A stretch of DNA of 5,623 nt from JABDDM01 sp038240295 (lineage in GTDB: Bacteria; Bacteroidota; Ignavibacteria; Palsa-1295): NCBI GenBank assembly GCA_038240295.1, contig JBBSDW010000183.1, forward strand, positions 1 through 5,623, read 5' to 3'. The position numbers were made by a program, and so were the translations under genes. Shown piece after piece: positions 1 to 5,623 of this stretch. Position 1 is the stretch's first letter. Each line of letters starts with the position of its first letter. The notes under the pieces were generated by a model. The model worked only from the letters and a program-made list of their open reading frames with translations, ran no database searches and was not told the DNA's origin.

Positions 1-1
1 A

Positions 2-178
2 AAGGGAAGCGCTACTCCCATCTCGACAACGGGCTTCCTCATCGGTATCTCACGCGATGCCGGCGCAACCTGGGGATTTCTCGACGCGACAAAGCTCAGC
101 GCGCCGGACATTCTAACCTTCATCCCAGAATTCGCCGGCAAACTTAAGATAGTGCAAACCTCCCCGACGACTCACTAA
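2..178 (+). CDS. C-terminal end of an unidentified protein (5' end outside window)
   Basis: An open frame enters from the left edge and ends at TAA (176-178), giving 58 visible residues. The readable part includes GFLIGISRDAGATWGFLD, then a stretch rich in hydrophobic residues and prolines (LSAPDILTFIPEFAGKLK), ending VQTSPTTH. The pattern G-I-S-x-D-x-G-x-T-W-x-F-x-D looks like the beta-strand and turn of a small secreted or enzyme-like domain, such as the Asp-box type S-x-D-x-G-x-T-W. One copy at a C-terminus does not identify a family. Of the two plus-strand frames read here, this one gives the more protein-like composition; the frame starting at base 1 gives an Arg-rich, implausible peptide. 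It converges on the barrel gene, with 81 bases between the two stops. The function is unknown and the start cannot be seen. Confidence 0.6.
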   Translation, partial: KGSATPISTTGFLIGISRDAGATWGFLDATKLSAPDILTFIPEFAGKLKIVQTSPTTH

Positions 179-218
179 CGCACCTACGAGCGAGATAGTT
201 AAGAGGCAAAAAGGCGGG

Positions 219-261
219 GTGTGCAAAACCAATGGTTATCACACGAGAACAGTTCGTTCTC
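219..261. terminator. Two adjacent inverted repeats between convergent genes, possible terminator
   Basis: At 219-244 GTGTG pairs with CACAC, enclosing AACC-AAT-GGTT, which makes an interrupted hairpin. Directly next to it, at 245-261, GAGAAC-AGTTC-GTTCTC makes a 6-bp stem with a 5-base loop and overlaps the stop codon of the barrel gene. Read on the minus strand, a run of five T (212-208) follows the first hairpin after six bases, so minus-strand termination is the better reading. The stems are short and the T run is offset, so this is only a candidate. There is no T run on the plus-strand side. Confidence 0.35.
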
Positions 262-1711
262 AGAGCAGCAATACCCGCAGGCTGAAAGCGAGTTCGAGAC
301 TTCCGCTCGTGCCGATCAACTCATTGAACTTTGCGGTCGAGACGTCGATATTGACGCGGTTGAGGATCGAGGTACCAAGCCCGAGAGTGATCTCGTTGAC
401 GCCCGCCTGCGTAGAAAACCCAAGCCCCGCTCGAAGCGAGAACACATTTCCGGGATGATCGAGCAGCACACCGCCGCCGATGCGCGCGTTCTTTGTGCTG
501 CCGACAATACTTGTTATACCGTTGGCGTATTCTGCTGCAAATGTCATGTCTGTGCCCGCCAGCGAAATCCCAATTGCATCGAGATCGAGCGCGGCTCCGA
601 TGCGAAGTACTGCCGGAAGCGGGGAAGTGAATGAAGAGACATTCGAGAGTTTCCCGGCAAGGCCCGCAAGCAATACATTTACATTGCTGAGCGTGCCGGC
701 CTGATCGACAGTTATCGTCGTATCGGCTCGGCGAACCTGCGTGTTCTTCGTCCATGTGATCGATCCCAGATCCGTTGCACTCGCTGCGAGGCTCAACGCA
801 TCGTGACCATCCTTCGAGCGAAAAAGTCCGAGGTGCGTTCCGAGATCGATGCCGTATCCGGTACCAGCCGTAGAACTTGAAAGAAACGAGAGATCGAAGT
901 GATTGGGTACTTTCGTAGGATCGAATTGATCCGGATAGGCGAACTGCAAGGCGTAGCTCGTCTTGATGATCGTGCTGTTATTGCCATGGCTGATCGAGAC
1001 GTAATTGCCCGGATCGAGACGCATATAGCCTACACCCGTAATATACTTGATCGCACCACCGATCGCAAACGACCCGATCACCGCTTCGCTCGTGTCCGAA
1101 AGGTCATGATGGATGAGCGTCCGGCCATAGGATACCGAATATTCATTGTACCATTGCGCCTGAAGGTCGAAGTTCTGCGCTGTGTCGGTGCCTTGAAGCA
1201 GATTGGCTTCAGTGTGACGAAAGATGTCGAGAAATTTCTGGTCGAGATCGGTGCGAACTCCCGCGTGCGTCGTCCAGGCAAGACCGAACCCGCCAACATT
1301 CGGCACATAGAGCGACGCGGCCAATACTTCAACATCGGCGCGGCCAGAGAGCTTGCCATTGGAGAGTAGATCGACAACATGCTCGCTCGTATTGCTCGAC
1401 ACGAAACTATCGGTCTTCGCGAATACGCTGCTGAGTGCGCTGACATTCCGAAAGCTCGAGCCGGCATCGATCCCGAATGCCGTCAGAGGGATGACGGATA
1501 TCTGGAGATGGTGCTCTTGTTCGTACCCAAGCAATGCGGGATTGAGGCCGATCGCATCGACTCCCTGCGAGAGCGTTGTATAGGCACCACCGGCGCCATG
1601 CGCATCAACCGAGAAATGCTCGAAGCCCTCTTGAGCGCGAGCGACTTGACTATAAAACAAAAAGATAAAAGCAGCGGCGAAAGAGAAACGGGCAGTTCGC
1701 GAAAAGAGCAT
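260..1711 (-). CDS. Outer-membrane beta-barrel protein, PorV/FadL-like (DUF5723-type)
   Basis: This 483-residue protein starts with a Sec signal peptide (residues 1-26, hydrophobic core FAAAFIFLFY, cleavage likely after VARA before Gln27). The mature N-terminus has the motif G-A-G-G-A-Y-x(7)-V-D-A-I-x-x-N-P-A-L-L (about 39-61). It resembles the GGAY...D-x-x-x-x-x-N-P-A-x-L signature that opens PorV, FadL-like and DUF5723 barrels. The rest is alternating beta-strand sequence rich in Gly, Ser and aromatic residues, for example GTGYGIDLGTHLGLF (283-297), PAVLRIGAALDLDAIGISLAG (366-386) and FSLRAGLGFSTQAGVNEITLG (424-444). No lipobox or catalytic motif is visible. Frame could extend three codons to a TTG at 1720, but ATG at 1711 gives a cleaner signal peptide. 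Relatives include porins, fatty-acid transporters and type IX secretion partners, so the cargo or role cannot be assigned. The final residues are RVLLL, not the usual terminal aromatic residue. Confidence 0.8.
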   Translation of the reverse strand: MLFSRTARFSFAAAFIFLFYSQVARAQEGFEHFSVDAHGAGGAYTTLSQGVDAIGLNPALLGYEQEHHLQISVIPLTAFGIDAGSSFRNVSALSSVFAKTDSFVSSNTSEHVVDLLSNGKLSGRADVEVLAASLYVPNVGGFGLAWTTHAGVRTDLDQKFLDIFRHTEANLLQGTDTAQNFDLQAQWYNEYSVSYGRTLIHHDLSDTSEAVIGSFAIGGAIKYITGVGYMRLDPGNYVSISHGNNSTIIKTSYALQFAYPDQFDPTKVPNHFDLSFLSSSTAGTGYGIDLGTHLGLFRSKDGHDALSLAASATDLGSITWTKNTQVRRADTTITVDQAGTLSNVNVLLAGLAGKLSNVSSFTSPLPAVLRIGAALDLDAIGISLAGTDMTFAAEYANGITSIVGSTKNARIGGGVLLDHPGNVFSLRAGLGFSTQAGVNEITLGLGTSILNRVNIDVSTAKFNELIGTSGSLELAFSLRVLLL

Positions 1712-1736
1712 AGAGAGCAATTTGGTCTATGGCAAA

Positions 1737-1767
1737 CAAGTATATGGGAAATAGGTCGTAGAGCTAA
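1737..1767 (-). promoter_or_regulatory. Weak candidate Bacteroidota-type promoter for the barrel gene
   Basis: On the minus strand TATACTTG (1744-1737) differs from TAnnTTTG at one base. It is preceded, after 20 bases, by TTA (1767-1765) in place of TTG. The element sits 25 bases before the ATG at 1711, almost the same layout as the better match upstream of the neighbouring gene. The 159-base gap between the two genes (1712-1870) holds nothing else I can support, and no clear terminator for the upstream gene. Confidence 0.35.
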
Positions 1768-1870
1768 TTCCAGCTATGATAAAGAGAAGAAACAGCGACT
1801 TCATTCCACATCGGCAAAAGTCATCACTTCACGTAATCTCCTCAAGTCTTATCTTCCAAAAAGTCGTCGC

Positions 1871-2809
1871 TTAGTTTCCCACGGATTTCACAACACCATT
1901 CTCAAACTTGATCACGGAGCCGGAGTTGTAGTGCCACTCCATATTGCTGCCAAGATTTGTGATCGTTTCAGGATCGCCCCATGCGAGCTTTACCTGCTCC
2001 GGCGTCATGCCATTGCCGACTTCGCCTCGTTCGATCGCGACCCAGGTTTTATCCGCGTACTTCCAGTTCTTTCGTGGATCGACTGTCATGAATTTGTCCT
2101 CGAAATGGAACTGGTGGGAAGTGATTCCCGGATTCGTGTTGCTCATGTTCACATCCATGTAGCCCTCGATTCCTTCCGGCGTCCGAAGAATAAAGCGAAC
2201 AGGCGAGAGATTCGAAGATCCGGCGACCACATCTTTGACCATGACTTGCGCGTATTTCTTGAGTTCAATCGTATGCGTTTCGTCCGTTGCCGCGTCATAG
2301 ACTTCAAGCGACGAGGCGAGTCGTTGCAGCCACATTGTCTGGCCAAGATATTTCGCCTTTGTGCGGTCGATATCATCGAGGAGCCCAAGGCCGCCGAGCG
2401 TGACCTGATTTTTGGGGCAGATGCAATTTGTGTGAAGACGTTCACCGTTGTCTTCCATGACAAGATTGACAGCAGACGGTTGGTCGCTTCTTCCAAAATC
2501 GGGGCCGGTGATCGATTCGACCTTTGCGATGCGACCAACATATTTATTGTAAGCTAGCGCTGGCTGGAAATCGTTGTAGGCATACTGCCGCGTTTCTTTG
2601 GGCGACGGCAAAAAGATAAATCGCTTGCCAACCCAATCAAGCGGCTGAAGCGTCGGGAGTGGACGAGAGGCATCCGAGGTCGGTGTAGCGTAAGGCGACA
2701 GCGTGCTCGTCGACCCGATGGAGCCGCTCGGGACATAAGGGTTATTCTGCGCGCGAACAGTCAATGAAGAAGCGAGGAAGAGCAGAACGAGCGGTAGAGA
2801 TTTGGGCAT
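1871..2809 (-). CDS. Secreted/periplasmic protein with BamE/SmpA-like C-terminal segment
   Basis: This 312-residue protein has a Sec signal peptide (PKSLPLVLLFLASSLTVRA, cleavage likely after Ala20 before Gln21). A Ser/Thr/Pro-rich linker follows (about 22-56). Two beta-rich stretches (about 57-127 and 153-220) look like copies of one module: W-V-G-K-R-F-I-F-L-P and Y-L-G-Q-T-M-W-L open them, and VNLVMEDNGERLHT and VRFILRTPEGIEGYMDV close them. Between them is a C-x-C pair (Cys129, Cys131). The C-terminus (about 260-310) reads I-x-x-G-x-x-x-x-G-M-T-P-E-Q-V-K-L-A-W-G-D-P, then W-H-Y and V-I-K-F-E-N-G-V-V. This is the pattern of the BamE/SmpA-type fold seen in many small envelope proteins. ATG at 2809 is preferred over an in-frame TTG at 2854 because it begins a normal signal peptide and lies downstream of a good promoter match. 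The family as a whole is not recognised and the role is unknown; an envelope location is likely. Confidence 0.75.
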   Translation of the reverse strand: MPKSLPLVLLFLASSLTVRAQNNPYVPSGSIGSTSTLSPYATPTSDASRPLPTLQPLDWVGKRFIFLPSPKETRQYAYNDFQPALAYNKYVGRIAKVESITGPDFGRSDQPSAVNLVMEDNGERLHTNCICPKNQVTLGGLGLLDDIDRTKAKYLGQTMWLQRLASSLEVYDAATDETHTIELKKYAQVMVKDVVAGSSNLSPVRFILRTPEGIEGYMDVNMSNTNPGITSHQFHFEDKFMTVDPRKNWKYADKTWVAIERGEVGNGMTPEQVKLAWGDPETITNLGSNMEWHYNSGSVIKFENGVVKSVGN

Positions 2810-2832
2810 GATGTTTAGGTTGTAGTCGAACA

Positions 2833-2864
2833 CAAATATAGCCTTATCAAGCAACCTATCGCAA
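2833..2864 (-). promoter_or_regulatory. Candidate Bacteroidota-type promoter inside the end of the polymerase gene
   Basis: On the minus strand TTG (2864-2862) and TATATTTG (2840-2833) are separated by 21 bases. The second element matches TAnnTTTG at every fixed position. The start codon at 2809 lies 23 bases past it, leaving a short leader without a Shine-Dalgarno sequence. The upstream element falls within the last codons of the polymerase gene, whose stop is at 2856-2858. The promoter would let the secreted-protein gene be expressed independently of the ligD operon, and it argues against the TTG start at 2854, which would lie upstream of the -7 element. Confidence 0.5.
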
Positions 2865-3938
2865 CTCTTTCAATATCTTATCGAGCTTTTGTTTGCTCTT
2901 CAGCACTTCTCCAAAAATGTCGCCCTTCTTTTTAAGCCGTGCGGGCATCGTCTGGATCGTGAAGTCGAGAAGCTTCACGCCTTTCTTGATCTCAGCCCAC
3001 GTGAGCGGCGCGGAGACTGTTGCTCCCGGTTTTTCACGCGCAGAATAAACAGCAGCGATCGTCTTGCCTTCGCTGTTCTGCAAAAAGTCGACATAGACCT
3101 GACCTTTCTTGCGATTTTTTGTCATGCGCTCGACGGTTGCAATCGCCGGATTACGCTGCGCAACTGTCGAAGCGATATATCGACCCACTTTTACGATTTC
3201 ATCATACGAGTATTTCGTGGCGATCGGCACAAAAAGATGGAGGCCGGTTGAACCTGAAGTTTTGGGATAACCGACAAGACCAAGCTCCTTCAATAGCTTA
3301 TTGACCTCAAGCGCGACTTCTCGAACGACGTCGAACGAAGCACCCTTTTCCGGATCGAGATCGAGCACGAAATAATCTGGCTTATCGAGCGAGCCTAATC
3401 GTGAGTGCCATGGATTTTGCGCGATCGCGCCGAGATTTGTGATATAAAGCAAACTTGAAACATTGTCTACCAACGCATACCGAACGTCGCTGCCGTCGCT
3501 CGAACGGACTGTATGCGAGCGCACGAACGGCGGCGGATCTTCGAGGTCGTGCTGATAAAAGAATGGGCCATTGATGCCGTTCGGGAAGCGCCGCATAATC
3601 TCAGGCCGATCTTTGAGATAAGGGAGCATGTACTTTGCGACGAACCAGTAATAGCGAAGCAGATCGCCCTTCGTGTAACCCTCTTTGGGCCAGTATACTT
3701 TATGCAGGTTCGTAAACTTCAGTTTGTTGCCTTCAACGTTCACGATCCGGTCGCCGTGAAGCTCTTCTTCCTCGAAGAAATCTTCGGCTGATACAACGCC
3801 GGCGCTTGATCTCTCCGAAGCCTTCGAAGCGGTTTTTGTCTTCGATGAAGTTCTCGAAGGATTCTTCGAAGGAGTCTTGGATTTTGTCAATCTTGCCAGC
3901 GCGCTGCTGGCTTTTGGTTTTGCTGTGGTCTTGCTCAT
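2856..3938 (-). CDS. ligD: Stand-alone LigD polymerase module (archaeo-eukaryotic primase type)
   Basis: This 360-residue protein matches the polymerase domain of LigD, which adds nucleotides, often ribonucleotides, at broken ends and in gaps before sealing. The domain opens with F-T-N-L-H-K-V-Y-W-P-K-E-G-Y-T-K-G-D-L (75-93). It then has LLYITNLGAIAQNPWHSR (163-180), the catalytic D-L-D-P (Asp193, Asp195), the nucleotide-binding S-G-S-T-G-L-H-L-F-V-P (228-238, His234) and V-D-F-L-Q-N with the third catalytic Asp284. AREKPGATVSAPL (300-312) is also typical. All metal-binding acidic residues are present, so it should be active. Residues 1-50 are a Lys/Ser/Thr-rich tail not found in the core fold. 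The ATG overlaps the ligase stop (ATGA at 3935-3938), so translation is probably coupled and the start is secure. It is the last gene of the phosphoesterase-ligase-polymerase operon. The main doubt is whether it acts alone or only in complex with its neighbours and Ku. Confidence 0.95.
   Translation of the reverse strand: MSKTTAKPKASSALARLTKSKTPSKNPSRTSSKTKTASKASERSSAGVVSAEDFFEEEELHGDRIVNVEGNKLKFTNLHKVYWPKEGYTKGDLLRYYWFVAKYMLPYLKDRPEIMRRFPNGINGPFFYQHDLEDPPPFVRSHTVRSSDGSDVRYALVDNVSSLLYITNLGAIAQNPWHSRLGSLDKPDYFVLDLDPEKGASFDVVREVALEVNKLLKELGLVGYPKTSGSTGLHLFVPIATKYSYDEIVKVGRYIASTVAQRNPAIATVERMTKNRKKGQVYVDFLQNSEGKTIAAVYSAREKPGATVSAPLTWAEIKKGVKLLDFTIQTMPARLKKKGDIFGEVLKSKQKLDKILKELR
3837..3884 (-). 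repeat. Degenerate 12-base coding repeat in the polymerase N-terminal tail
   Basis: Residues 19-34 of the polymerase read KSKT, PSKN, PSRT, SSKT: four 4-residue units of the form x-S-(K/R)-(T/N). At DNA level the two central units are CCTTCGAAGAAT and CCTTCGAGAACT, and further TTCGAAG copies lie just downstream (3820-3830). The periodicity suggests expansion of a short basic linker by slippage. It is part of the coding sequence, not a separate element. Confidence 0.5.
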
Positions 3939-5020
3939 CGCTTCACGAGACGTTTGAGTGCGCTTTCTTTTTTTGCCGGGGCTGATTTTTTAGATGCCGA
4001 TTTTTTTGCGACGGCTGCCGTTGCTTTCGGAATTTCGAATTTGCAATCTTGAGGTTTTTTATCCTCCCGAAGTCCCTGGAATGCTGGATGCCGCAGGTTT
4101 CTATCGGGAGTGAATTCGGAGAAGCGGACTTCGCCGACAAGTTTCGGTTTGATCCAGTGAACATCGTTGCGGCGTTTGCCATCGTCAACCACAGTCTGTG
4201 TTTTGGACGCAAGCGGCTTCATCTTTTGATAGATTTGTTTTAGCGATTCATGCGAGAACCCGGTGCCGACCTGACCGATCGAACGAAGCACGCCATCCTC
4301 ATAGAGACCTAACTCCAGGGCACCAAAATACTCGCGACTGCCGCGCGGGTCTGAATACCCGACGATGACAACTTCCTGACGCATCTGCGTCTTGATCTTA
4401 AGCCAATCCTGCGATCGCTTTTGCTGATAGGGGCTGTCGGCACGCTTCGCGATCATGCCTTCGCCTTTTGCTTTTTCGACTTTCTTAAAAAAGTCTTCGC
4501 CTTTGGTTGGTGTGTGCGGAGTGAACTTGAAATAGGGGGTCTGCTTCATGATGCTTTTGAGCACGGCCTTGCGCTCGAGCAAAGGGGCAGCGCTCAGATC
4601 GTGACCATTGCAATAGACGATATCGAATACAAAGTAGACGATCTTCTGCGAGCGTTGCAGGCGCTTGATCTCTTCGGGATCTGTCACTCCAAATCGCGAA
4701 GAGAGCAAATGAAAATCGACGGAGCCTTTCGCATTCAGAACCACGATCTCGCCATCGAGCACTACATCCTCGGCCTCCACTTGGGCGGCGAGATCCTTCA
4801 TTTCCGGATATCGCAGCGTCATCTCCTTTTTATTACGCGAAAGAAGCTTTACTTTCCCCGCTTTGATGAAGGCGATCGTCCGAATGCCGTCCCACTTGTT
4901 TTCGAATATCCAGCCAGGCTTCGAAAACGCTTCATCGACGAGCGTCGCCTTCATCGGCTCCAACTCGCGCGGCATCGGGGCCTTTCGGGCGCGCTCGGGT
5001 AGTGCGACCTTCTTCTTCAT
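3935..5020 (-). CDS. ligD: Stand-alone LigD-type ATP-dependent DNA ligase
   Basis: This 361-residue protein has the complete ligase module of LigD: a nucleotidyltransferase domain and an OB domain. The adenylation motif is K-W-D-G-I-R (42-47), with Lys42 the expected AMP acceptor. Next come S-R-N (61-63), D-G-E (89-91), F-D-I-V-Y (132-136), E-G-M-I-A-K-R (187-193) and W-L-K-I-K (206-210). The OB domain follows (VVIVGYSDPRGSREYFGALELG, 217-238) and ends in VRFSEFTPDRNLRHPAFQGLRED (298-320), typical of LigD. The enzyme seals nicks and double-strand breaks using ATP. Residues 332-361 form a Lys/Ala/Ser-rich tail (AKKSASKKSAPAKK). The ATG overlaps the phosphoesterase stop (ATGA at 5017-5020), and the stop overlaps the polymerase start. 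An A7 run in the tail (minus strand 3974-3968) forms an A-AAA-AAA heptamer in frame. LigC-type ligases are the alternative, but the operon favours a split LigD. Confidence 0.95.
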   Translation of the reverse strand: MKKKVALPERARKAPMPRELEPMKATLVDEAFSKPGWIFENKWDGIRTIAFIKAGKVKLLSRNKKEMTLRYPEMKDLAAQVEAEDVVLDGEIVVLNAKGSVDFHLLSSRFGVTDPEEIKRLQRSQKIVYFVFDIVYCNGHDLSAAPLLERKAVLKSIMKQTPYFKFTPHTPTKGEDFFKKVEKAKGEGMIAKRADSPYQQKRSQDWLKIKTQMRQEVVIVGYSDPRGSREYFGALELGLYEDGVLRSIGQVGTGFSHESLKQIYQKMKPLASKTQTVVDDGKRRNDVHWIKPKLVGEVRFSEFTPDRNLRHPAFQGLREDKKPQDCKFEIPKATAAVAKKSASKKSAPAKKESALKRLVKR

Positions 5021-5623
5021 GCGCTCTTCTTTTTCCTGACCGCATCAGCTTTCGAACTCAATGCTTTGGCCGGCGCTTTTGATGGGGTTTTTTGGGCGGA
5101 TTTCGGCGTCGATTTTTTCGCGGTGGTTCGTCGCGTTTTGCCTACTGCTCGTTTCGCCGCGGGCTTTTTCTTGCCTAAGAGTTTATCGAGCGAACTTGCT
5201 TCCTCAAGTTCTTTCCGTTCTTTGTTCGAGCCGTAGGGGAGAAGCTGATCGATCTCCCAGCCCGGTTTCGCGTACTCGTCCACATGCTTAAACAACAACC
5301 ATGAATTATCGCTGCCATACCCATGCGTATGTACCATGTGAAACTCGCCCTTGAGCTTCTTGCCTTTCATGATGAAGGTGAGCTTCCCGGCTTTTATCTG
5401 CGAGACGCCATCGCCTTCCCCGATCATTTCATACGTCCCTTTGTCCCAGATCCGGACTTCACCTGCGCCGTAGTTTCCCTCGGGAATTTTACCACTGAAA
5501 TGTTGATAGTCGACAGGGTGATCTTCGACCATCATGGCAAGACGCTTGATAGAGGGGTCGAGCGAAGGCCCCTTCGGCACGGCCCACGATTTCAGAACGC
5601 CCTCCATCTCCAAGCGAAAATCA
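5017..5623 (-). CDS. LigD 3'-phosphoesterase module, 5' end outside window
   Basis: The frame is open to the right edge; 201 residues are visible, beginning D-F-R-L-E-M-E-G-V-L-K-S-W-A-V-P-K-G-P. An in-frame TTG at 5613 is an internal Leu codon, not a start, because the family continues upstream (H-Y-D-F-R-L-E). This metal-dependent enzyme removes 3' phosphates and 3' ribonucleotides from DNA ends to leave a 3' OH for the ligase. Visible Asp1 and Arg3 correspond to the D-x-R of the active site. His35 and Tyr39 (D-H-P-V-D-Y) fit the next active-site pair, with the same Asp-to-His spacing I recall for the Pseudomonas enzyme (Asp50 to His84). Upstream active-site His residues lie outside the window. 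I-P-E-G-N-Y-G-A-G (about 46-54) and W-L-L-F-K-H (108-113) are also family features. Residues 151-201 are a histone-H1-like Lys/Ala/Thr/Ser tail. It is first of the three visible operon genes. Confidence 0.92.
   Translation of the reverse strand, partial: DFRLEMEGVLKSWAVPKGPSLDPSIKRLAMMVEDHPVDYQHFSGKIPEGNYGAGEVRIWDKGTYEMIGEGDGVSQIKAGKLTFIMKGKKLKGEFHMVHTHGYGSDNSWLLFKHVDEYAKPGWEIDQLLPYGSNKERKELEEASSLDKLLGKKKPAAKRAVGKTRRTTAKKSTPKSAQKTPSKAPAKALSSKADAVRKKKSA

Noticed and set aside
321..755. Minus-strand open frame of 144 codons within the barrel gene in another frame
   Set aside because: The product is rich in Arg, Cys and Ser with no order, and it lies wholly inside a well-supported gene.
899..1369. 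Plus-strand open frame of 156 codons opposite the barrel gene
   Set aside because: It has the same codon-aligned antisense relation, is rich in Arg and Ile, and has no start signal or domain.
1379..2557. Long plus-strand open frame of 392 codons crossing two minus-strand genes and the gap between them
   Set aside because: It is codon-aligned antisense to both genes, so its stops would need the rare codons TTA, CTA or TCA on the coding strand. Openness is therefore expected by chance. The product is basic and shows no recognisable domain.
2810..2854. TTG at 2854 as a longer start for the secreted protein
   Set aside because: It would put 15 extra residues in front of a normal signal peptide and lie upstream of the candidate -7 promoter element; ATG at 2809 fits better.
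3421..4418. Two GCGATCGC octamers (3421-3428, 4411-4418), as in cyanobacterial HIP1 repeats
   Set aside because: There are only two copies in 5.6 kb, both inside coding sequence, and nothing else points to cyanobacteria.
4421..5002. Plus-strand open frame of 193 codons opposite the ligase gene
   Set aside because: It is also codon-aligned antisense to a gene with intact ligase motifs, and the translation shows no domain features.
5611..5613. TTG at 5613 as the start of the phosphoesterase
   Set aside because: The frame continues upstream as D-F-R, which matches the active-site region of the family, so the true start is beyond the window.

Overview
The window looks like part of a chromosome from a Bacteroidota/Chlorobiota-type (FCB group) bacterium. 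This is inferred from three things. Two exported proteins have signal peptides ending in Ala followed by Gln at the predicted cleavage site. None of the visible starts has a convincing Shine-Dalgarno sequence. Two starts are preceded by matches or near matches to the Bacteroidota promoter form TTG-N(19-21)-TAnnTTTG. The barrel gene also belongs to the PorV/FadL-like type common in that group. Base composition is close to half G+C. I cannot name a genus.

The right-hand 2.8 kb (2856 to the window edge, minus strand) is a three-gene operon encoding the three activities of the bacterial end-joining enzyme LigD as separate proteins. In transcription order they are the 3'-phosphoesterase (5' end outside the window), the ATP-dependent DNA ligase and the primase-type polymerase. 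This is the domain order of Pseudomonas-type LigD (PE-LIG-POL). Each junction is a 4-base ATGA overlap of stop and start, so translation is probably coupled. All three proteins carry Lys/Ser/Ala-rich, histone-H1-like tails where a fused LigD would have linkers. Together they would trim 3' ends, fill gaps (often with ribonucleotides) and seal double-strand breaks, normally with Ku. No Ku gene is in the window.

The left part has two more minus-strand genes. At 1871-2809 is a secreted or periplasmic protein with an apparently duplicated beta-rich module and a BamE/SmpA-like C-terminal segment. At 260-1711 is an outer-membrane beta-barrel protein. Each seems to have its own promoter, so they are probably not co-transcribed with the ligD operon, although the first starts only 46 bases after it. 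At the far left (2-178, plus strand) is the C-terminal end of an unrecognised protein that converges on the barrel gene. Two adjacent inverted repeats lie in the 81-base gap between them.

No RNA genes, CRISPR arrays, insertion sequences or attachment sites were seen. Gaps between genes are all under 160 bases.
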